Assembly: GCA_049516595.1 (NCBI GenBank) | Contig: JBEKSY010000012.1 | Location: forward strand, 16,335-80,334 | DNA: 64,000 bases | Direction: 5' to 3' | Source: JBEKHT01 sp049516595 | GTDB taxonomy: Bacteria; Chloroflexota; Anaerolineae; Anaerolineales; RBG-16-64-43 | Shown here: positions 59,168-64,000 of the stretch, piece after piece | Numbering within the stretch: position 1 is the stretch's first letter | Layout of the letters: each line of letters opens with the position of its first letter | Translations under genes and position numbers: made by a program | The notes under the pieces: model-generated | The model's input: only the letters and a program-made list of their open reading frames with translations | The model's database searches: none | What the model was told of the DNA's origin: nothing

Positions 59168-60160
59168 ATGCGCTACTTCTTAGGAGCTGACTTGGGTGGA
59201 ACGAAAACGCACTTGGTCGTCGCGGACGAGGGTGGAACCGTCCTCGGATTTGGTGAGTCCGGCCCCGCCAATCATCAGTCGGTCGGCTTCGAGGGGATGT
59301 TCTACTCCCTGGACGCGGCCCTGAACCAGGCATTGAGCGCAGCAGGCCTGCATAAAGAGCAGTTGTCAGGCGCCGGGTTCGGGATCGCCGGGTACGACTG
59401 GCCCTCTCAGTTGGCTCAAATGAGCGAAACGATTGATCGGTTGGGACTGCGGGCGAGAAAGGGAATTTTCAATGACACCATCCCCGGGCTGGTGGCGGGG
59501 GCCGAAGAGGGGTGGGGGGTTGTGGTCGTCTCCGGGACAGGTTGCAATTGTCGTGGTTGGGACCGCGTGCACAGGCGGGAAGGCCGGGTCACGGGCTACG
59601 GGGACATGATGGGAGAGGCGGCGGGCGCGACGGAGCTGGTGCACAGAGCCATGCAGCTTGTCAGCTTTGAGTGGACCCAGCGCGGTCCCGCGACGGCTCT
59701 CAGCCGTGTTCTCCTTGAGCAATTGAAAGCCCGTAATCTTGAAGACCTGCTGGAGGGATATACCGAGGGCCGGTACACCATAGCAGCCGATCTCGCACCA
59801 ACCATTCTCGCGGTGGCCCAACAAGGCGACACGGTCGCCCAAGGGCTGGTGGCCTGGGCTGGACAGGAACTGGGAGAAATGGCCAATGCGGTCATTCGTC
59901 AGCTCGGTTTCGAGTCATTGGCATTCGACGTGGTGCTTTCCGGCAGCCTGTTTGAGGGTGGTCGGCTGCTGATTGACCCCATGAGGGAGACAATCCTGAT
60001 GGTTGCCGCAGAGGCCCGTCTGGTCCGATTGACGGTCCCCCCGGTCATCGGTGCCGTACTGATTGGCATGGAGCAAGATGGTCTGCGCCTCGACTCGATG
60101 GTGCGAAAGACTCTGGCCGAGACTCTTGACGCGGTGCGTCAACCCTTCGATAGTCACTGA
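59168..60160 (+). CDS. BadF/BadG/BcrA-type sugar kinase (N-acetylglucosamine kinase-like)
   Basis: 330 residues of the ASKHA fold. FLGADLGGTKTHLVVADEGG is the phosphate-1 loop; IFNDTIPGLVAG, VVVSGTGCNCRGW and GYGDMMGEAAGA follow; VLSGSLFEGG is in the C-terminal domain. Relatives phosphorylate N-acetylglucosamine. The ATG at 59168 has AAGGA 5 bases upstream. With the GH4 gene it forms a small sugar-recycling unit, perhaps for amino-sugar disaccharides. Confidence 0.85.
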   Translation: MRYFLGADLGGTKTHLVVADEGGTVLGFGESGPANHQSVGFEGMFYSLDAALNQALSAAGLHKEQLSGAGFGIAGYDWPSQLAQMSETIDRLGLRARKGIFNDTIPGLVAGAEEGWGVVVVSGTGCNCRGWDRVHRREGRVTGYGDMMGEAAGATELVHRAMQLVSFEWTQRGPATALSRVLLEQLKARNLEDLLEGYTEGRYTIAADLAPTILAVAQQGDTVAQGLVAWAGQELGEMANAVIRQLGFESLAFDVVLSGSLFEGGRLLIDPMRETILMVAAEARLVRLTVPPVIGAVLIGMEQDGLRLDSMVRKTLAETLDAVRQPFDSH

Positions 60161-60503
60161 CCTTCCCAAGTGGCCCCGGTTCTGTTTCTCTCCTCGCACC
60201 CCTCCCATGGCCTGGCAGGTTCCATAGGCTCACGCCCGGAGGGTGCGGCGCTTGAGCGCCCATTGCCGTTTGTTCGGACAGCTGGCTCGGCATGCCCGGA
60301 CGACTTGGACGAGGACGGTCTCTCCCGCGGCTTGAAGGCGCCAGGCTTGGATTTCTCGAACCCAACCAGAATTCCCCGTCCCATCCATGACGGGAAGCTA
60401 GGTATAATCGAGTGACGTCTCCGGAACGGCAGGCAGATCCTTTCGCAGGTATGCGCTATGGGTTGGCCTGCATGTGTCCTGTCCCGGACCCTCAGGAGGA
60501 TCG
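60161..60503. other. Intergenic region with a TATAAT promoter
   Basis: 343 bases without a convincing protein. Contains a perfect TATAAT at 60403-60408 pointing at the zinc-finger gene and a small dyad just before it. Confidence 0.5.
60403..60408 (+). promoter_or_regulatory. -10 element upstream of the zinc-finger gene
   Basis: Perfect TATAAT; the -35 is poor. The leader would be about 90 nt. Confidence 0.4.
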
Positions 60504-60737
60504 ATGGCTCAACCCACGATCAACTATGCCCCAGAGACCTGCGCATGGTGTGGGGGAACGGGGCGATTTGGTGAGGGCAACTTCAAGTGCCCGTCCTGCG
60601 AGGGCAGGGGAAGCGTGCTCGTGGCGCAACCGCCACACAAGTGCGCTTGGTGCGAAGGGAACGGTCATGTCGGCGAGTATCAGGATCGCTGCCCGACCTG
60701 CAATGGCTCGGGATGGGTGCACGTAATGAAAGCCTAG
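60504..60737 (+). CDS. Free-standing DnaJ-type zinc-finger protein
   Basis: 77 residues made almost only of four CxxCxGxG motifs (CAWCGGTG, CPSCEGRG, CAWCEGNG, CPTCNGSG), the cysteine-rich domain of DnaJ without J or C-terminal domains. The four motifs would fold around two zinc ions. AGGAGG 4-5 bases before the ATG. Could be a small chaperone or disulfide-related protein; single-gene unit between sugar kinase and wecC. Confidence 0.8.
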   Translation: MAQPTINYAPETCAWCGGTGRFGEGNFKCPSCEGRGSVLVAQPPHKCAWCEGNGHVGEYQDRCPTCNGSGWVHVMKA

Positions 60738-60909
60738 ACAACGTTGGTTCTGCCAGTCCCTGGTGGATGGGATGAAATCCTGTTGCGCTTGGTCTGAACC
60801 GGGAAGCGAGGCACTCTGCCAGACCGCGCCCGGGCGCGCTCCAGCTTGACAATTTGGAAATCGGATCAAGCCCGGTCAACCAGGAGGGCATCCGCTGCGG
60901 AGATCTCCA

Positions 60910-62202
60910 GTGAATTTCAGCCGGTTATGTGTATTGGGGATGGGGTACATCGGCTTGCCGACCGCGAGCACCTTTGCGACTCATGGGTTGAAAGTAGTCG
61001 GCGTCGACGTCAATGACCGCGTGGTCCAAATTCTCCAGAACGGGGATATCCATATCCAGGAGCCGGGACTTAAGACCCTTGTCCAGGCGGCCTTTCATTC
61101 GGGCAACCTTCAGGTGATGCCCCAGCCCGAGTCCGCAGACGCGTTCTTGATCTCTGTGCCCACTCCGGTCCAGCCGGACAAATCCGCCGATCTTTCTTAC
61201 GTAATCTCGGCCGCCGAGTCGATCGTCCCGCACTTGCGGCCCGGAAATCTCGTGGTGCTTGAGTCCACTTCGCCTCCCGGAACGACGGTTGAGGTGGTCC
61301 GGCCTGTCCTGGAACGGTCTGGGCTTCGAGCTGGTCCGGATTTCCACCTGGCCTACTCTCCGGAGAGGGTCCTGCCGGGTCAGATTCTGAGGGAGATGAT
61401 CGAGAACGCGCGCGTGATTGGGGGAATTGGCCCCGCCTCCGCTCAGGCGGGCAAGGATCTGTACGGGATCATCGTACGAGGGGAGATCGTTCTCACGGAC
61501 GCGACGACCGCGGAGATGGTCAAGCTGATGGAGAACACCTTCCGTGACGTGAACATCGCGCTGGCCAATGAATTCCTGCGACTGGGTGAGCGTTTTGGTG
61601 TCGATATCTGGGAGGCTATCCAGCTGGCCAATCGACACCCCCGCGTGAGAATCCTGCAGCCCGGACCGGGCGTGGGAGGGCATTGCGTGAGCGTGGACCC
61701 CTGGTTCCTGGTGGAGGCGGCTCCCGATCTCACCTCTCTCATCAGGCAATCGCGGATGGTAAATGACGATCAGCCAGCCTATGTGCTGGGGGTCGTTCGA
61801 AAAGAACTAGGAGATCTTGCGGGAGCCACGATCAGTATCCTGGGGCTAACCTACAAGCCCGATATCGACGATGTGCGTGAAAGCCCGGCCCTCCGCATAG
61901 TCGAGTTGCTGAGGAAAGCAGGAGCCAAGGTGCGCGCCTACGACCCGTGGGCACCTGTTCATATTCTTCAAGGGATGCGCGCGACCAATTTGGAGCAGTG
62001 CGCGAAAGGTGCCGACTGCCTCCTGCTGCTTGTGGCCCACGAGACGTTCAAGAGCGTGGATCCTCGCCTCGTCCGCCCCCTGGTGAACCGACCCTTGGCG
62101 GTTGATTGCCAGCACGTCTGGCACCGGTCTCAATGGGAGGCGGCTGGGTTTTCTCTCCGCTCCCTGGGTGTACCGAAGCCCCAAGAGGCAAGAGTTCGAT
62201 AG
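60910..62202 (+). CDS. wecC: UDP-N-acetyl-D-mannosaminuronate dehydrogenase
   Basis: 430 residues of the UDP-glucose/GDP-mannose dehydrogenase family. GMGYIGLPTASTFATHG (NAD site), SPERVLPGQ, GPGVGGHCVSVDPWFL with the catalytic Cys, and LGLTYKPDIDDVRESPAL are present. The GHCVSVDPWFL wording and the neighbouring WecB point to oxidation of UDP-ManNAc to UDP-ManNAcA for a surface polysaccharide. GTG start at 60910. Confidence 0.92.
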   Translation: MNFSRLCVLGMGYIGLPTASTFATHGLKVVGVDVNDRVVQILQNGDIHIQEPGLKTLVQAAFHSGNLQVMPQPESADAFLISVPTPVQPDKSADLSYVISAAESIVPHLRPGNLVVLESTSPPGTTVEVVRPVLERSGLRAGPDFHLAYSPERVLPGQILREMIENARVIGGIGPASAQAGKDLYGIIVRGEIVLTDATTAEMVKLMENTFRDVNIALANEFLRLGERFGVDIWEAIQLANRHPRVRILQPGPGVGGHCVSVDPWFLVEAAPDLTSLIRQSRMVNDDQPAYVLGVVRKELGDLAGATISILGLTYKPDIDDVRESPALRIVELLRKAGAKVRAYDPWAPVHILQGMRATNLEQCAKGADCLLLLVAHETFKSVDPRLVRPLVNRPLAVDCQHVWHRSQWEAAGFSLRSLGVPKPQEARVR

Positions 62203-62234
62203 GGGTTCTCGAGACGGGCCCAAACCTCGTTCCC

Positions 62235-63407
62235 ATGCCCAGACAGAAGATCCTCTCCATCTTTGGTACTCGTCCCGAAGCGATCAAGATGGCGCCCGTG
62301 ATCCGCAGCCTCCGTGAGAATCCCCAGGCCTTTGATGCTCGGGTCTGCGTTACCGCCCAGCATCGGCAGATGCTGGATCCCGTGCTGCGCCTGTTCGGGA
62401 TCGAGGCGGATCATGATTTGAACTTGATGCAAGAAGGGCAGAGCCTCGCAGAGTTCACCTCCCGGGCCTTTCGAGGTTTGGATGAAGTGGTGCGCCAGGA
62501 GCAACCCGACTGGGTCCTGGTTCAGGGGGACACCTCGACGGTGATGGTAGCCGCCCTGGTGGCCTTTTATCACCAGGTGAGGGTCGGACACATCGAGGCC
62601 GGCTTGAGAACGGGAGAGAAGTACCAGCCTTTTCCCGAGGAAATCAACCGGCGGGTGACGAGCGTGGTTGCCGACCTGCATTTCGCGCCGACCGAACGCG
62701 CGCGGGAGAACCTCCTGCGCGAGGGCACCCGCCCTGAGTGCATCCGAGTGACGGGCAATCCGGTAATCGATGCCCTGCAATGGGTGGCGGGATTACCCTT
62801 CGACTGGGATCAGGGTCAACTCGCGAAGGTCCCCAGGGGGAAGCGGCTCATCCTGGTGACGGCTCATCGTCGGGAGATTTTCGGGCTGCCGCTGGAGGGG
62901 GTTTGCGAAGCGCTCCGCACGATTGCAGAGACTCATCGGGAAGACGTACACTTGGTCTATCCGGTACACTTGAATCCGAACGTCCGGCGCCCCGTTCACC
63001 GTCTGCTGGGCAACATTCCCAACATCACCCTGCTTCCCCCCATTGGGTACTTGGCCATGGTGAACCTGCTCAAGGAGGCGTACCTGGTCCTGACCGATTC
63101 TGGGGGGTTGCAAGAGGAGGCGCCCGGTTTGGGGAAGCCCGTGCTGGTGATGCGGCAGGTGACCGAAAGGCCGGAAGGGATCGAAGCAGGCACGGTGCGG
63201 GTCGTGGGCACGGATCCCCGCTCCATTGTTGAGGGAGTAAGTCTCTTGCTCGCCGATGCTGAGGAGTACGGCCGCATGGCTCATTCGACCAACCCCTACG
63301 GGGATGGACGGGCGGCGGAACGGATTGTCGGGGCGATCGAAAAGGCCGCACCCGGGGAGGATCCTCCCCATTTGGCTCGTGGATCGGTCGGTCGGAGGGC
63401 AGCCTGA
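62235..63407 (+). CDS. wecB: UDP-N-acetylglucosamine 2-epimerase (non-hydrolysing)
   Basis: 390 residues, GT-B fold. ILSIFGTRPEAIKMAPVIR, VQGDTSTVMVAALVAFY, GHIEAGLRTGE, PFPEEINRRV, VTGNPVIDAL, LTDSGGLQEEAPGLGKPVLV and MRQVTERPEGIEAGT give a complete active site. It converts UDP-GlcNAc to UDP-ManNAc, the substrate of WecC. The ATG at 62235 lies 32 bp after wecC. Overlaps the next gene (TGATG). Confidence 0.95.
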   Translation: MPRQKILSIFGTRPEAIKMAPVIRSLRENPQAFDARVCVTAQHRQMLDPVLRLFGIEADHDLNLMQEGQSLAEFTSRAFRGLDEVVRQEQPDWVLVQGDTSTVMVAALVAFYHQVRVGHIEAGLRTGEKYQPFPEEINRRVTSVVADLHFAPTERARENLLREGTRPECIRVTGNPVIDALQWVAGLPFDWDQGQLAKVPRGKRLILVTAHRREIFGLPLEGVCEALRTIAETHREDVHLVYPVHLNPNVRRPVHRLLGNIPNITLLPPIGYLAMVNLLKEAYLVLTDSGGLQEEAPGLGKPVLVMRQVTERPEGIEAGTVRVVGTDPRSIVEGVSLLLADAEEYGRMAHSTNPYGDGRAAERIVGAIEKAAPGEDPPHLARGSVGRRAA

Positions 63408-64000
63408 TGCTAGAGGGCAAACTGCGCAACCGCGATCGGTGGATATGGGTTTGGGCCTTGGTCGCCTGGGGCGGCGTTTCCGCTGGACTCGCGGCCGCCC
63501 AGAGTTACACTCTCTGGGGGCCGACTTGGTGGTGGGCGAGCTTCTACTGGCCCAACTTCTTTGCATTCCTCCTGCCCGTAATCGCTTTTGGAGTTCTCAT
63601 CGCGGCGACGGGACGCTGGTTGGCTCCAGGGGAGGGGGGGGCCTGGGTGCGCAAGTGGGTCTGGATCGCCTTGGCGGTCCGCCTCGTGTCCGTGGCCCTT
63701 TGGCCCATTGCCTTGCGGGAGTGGGGGTATCGATCGCCTGCGGAGCTGGGCGGGTTCATCTCCACGGATGCCTACAATGCCACAGATACCGCCTGGACCC
63801 TTTCCCAACAGGCTGTCTCCGCCATCTCAACCTTGCGTCCAGGCCACGGAGACAATACCGGGGGCATTACCTTGCTTGGGGTGATCGTTTTCCGGCTGTT
63901 CAGCCCAGACCACGAGCGCCCGATGCTTCTGGGTCTTCTGGCCTCAACCTTCAGTTCATTGACTGTTCTTTTCGTCTTTCTGCTGGGGGAGTCCCTCTTT
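63406..64000 (+). CDS. Polytopic membrane protein, glycosyltransferase-like (3' end missing)
   Basis: 198 residues are visible before the window ends. MLEGKLRNRDRWIWVWALVAW opens the first of about four transmembrane segments. A Trp-rich loop follows, then the extracytoplasmic FISTDAYNATDTAWTLSQ, and ITLLGVIVFRLFSPDHERPM before another membrane segment. Layout resembles GT39/PMT-type transferases using lipid-linked sugars, but the catalytic loop is not certain. ATG overlaps the wecB stop, so it belongs to the polysaccharide operon. Confidence 0.6.

Noticed and set aside
60154..60384. Minus-strand 76-residue frame in the gap after the sugar kinase
   Set aside because: Low-complexity composition and no ribosome site; more likely chance in GC-rich DNA.
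60825..60838. 14-bp perfect GC palindrome before wecC
   Set aside because: Short and GC-only; expected by chance at this base composition and not placed at a promoter or terminator.

Overview
The window is GC-rich, densely packed bacterial chromosome. The best lineage guess is Chloroflexota, Anaerolineae-like. This is inferred from the gene order of the division/cell-wall (dcw) cluster without murE, a small conserved gene between mraY and murD, threonine/proline-rich surface lipoproteins with LysM and M23 domains, and no outer-membrane genes. No rRNA is present to settle it.

Layout. 1-9.2 kb: the 3' part of mutL (+), then a minus-strand run asp23 > fakA > two degV/fakB genes > recG > coaD > a coiled-coil protein (fatty-acid kinase, DNA repair, CoA synthesis). 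9.3-9.5 kb: rpmB with promoter and terminator. 9.7-14.3 kb: three tandem paralogous LysM/M23 lipoproteins. 14.67-15.15 kb: RNase P RNA with its own promoter. 15.25-33.35 kb: the dcw cluster mraZ-rsmH-ftsL-pbp2-murF-mraY-hyp-murD-ftsW-murG-cvpA-murC-murB-ddl-ftsQ-ftsA-ftsZ, mostly with overlapping or abutting genes. Four GTGGG-type MraZ boxes follow the mraZ promoter. 33.7-35.8 kb: a NarX/NarL-type two-component pair ending in a bidirectional terminator. 35.8-43.7 kb: DoxX protein, D-cysteine desulfhydrase-like enzyme, two FemAB-like transferases, a Thr/Pro-rich membrane protein, a PrsA/SurA-like foldase and a TPR protein.

43.78-44.11 kb holds tRNA-Ser(UGA), tRNA-Ser(GCU) and tRNA-Arg(GCG). 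A 12.8-kb integrated element sits in the tRNA-Arg gene. It is bounded by a perfect 49-bp direct repeat (44068-44116 and 56858-56906) and carries a tyrosine integrase next to the tRNA. Left cargo: a HEPN-motif protein, a membrane protein and a HicB-HicA pair. Core: a compact minus-strand operon of phage type, running RHH regulator > HTH replication protein > Zn-finger protein > DUF5681/TerS-like > Mu-F-like head protein > small proteins > tape measure > coiled coil > two tiny proteins > S78 prohead protease. Right cargo: a second toxin-antitoxin pair in HicA-HicB order plus a small conserved protein. Five 20-22-bp tandem repeats lie inside the replication gene, and two 29-bp repeats lie at the operon promoter. 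I find no portal, large terminase or major capsid gene although the reading frames are intact, so a phage satellite or other reduced phage-derived element is plausible.

57-64 kb: a membrane protein, a GH4 glycosidase with a BadF-type sugar kinase, a free-standing DnaJ-type zinc finger, WecC and WecB homologues (UDP-ManNAcA synthesis), and the start of a polytopic glycosyltransferase-like protein. Much of the window outside the element serves cell-envelope construction and division.
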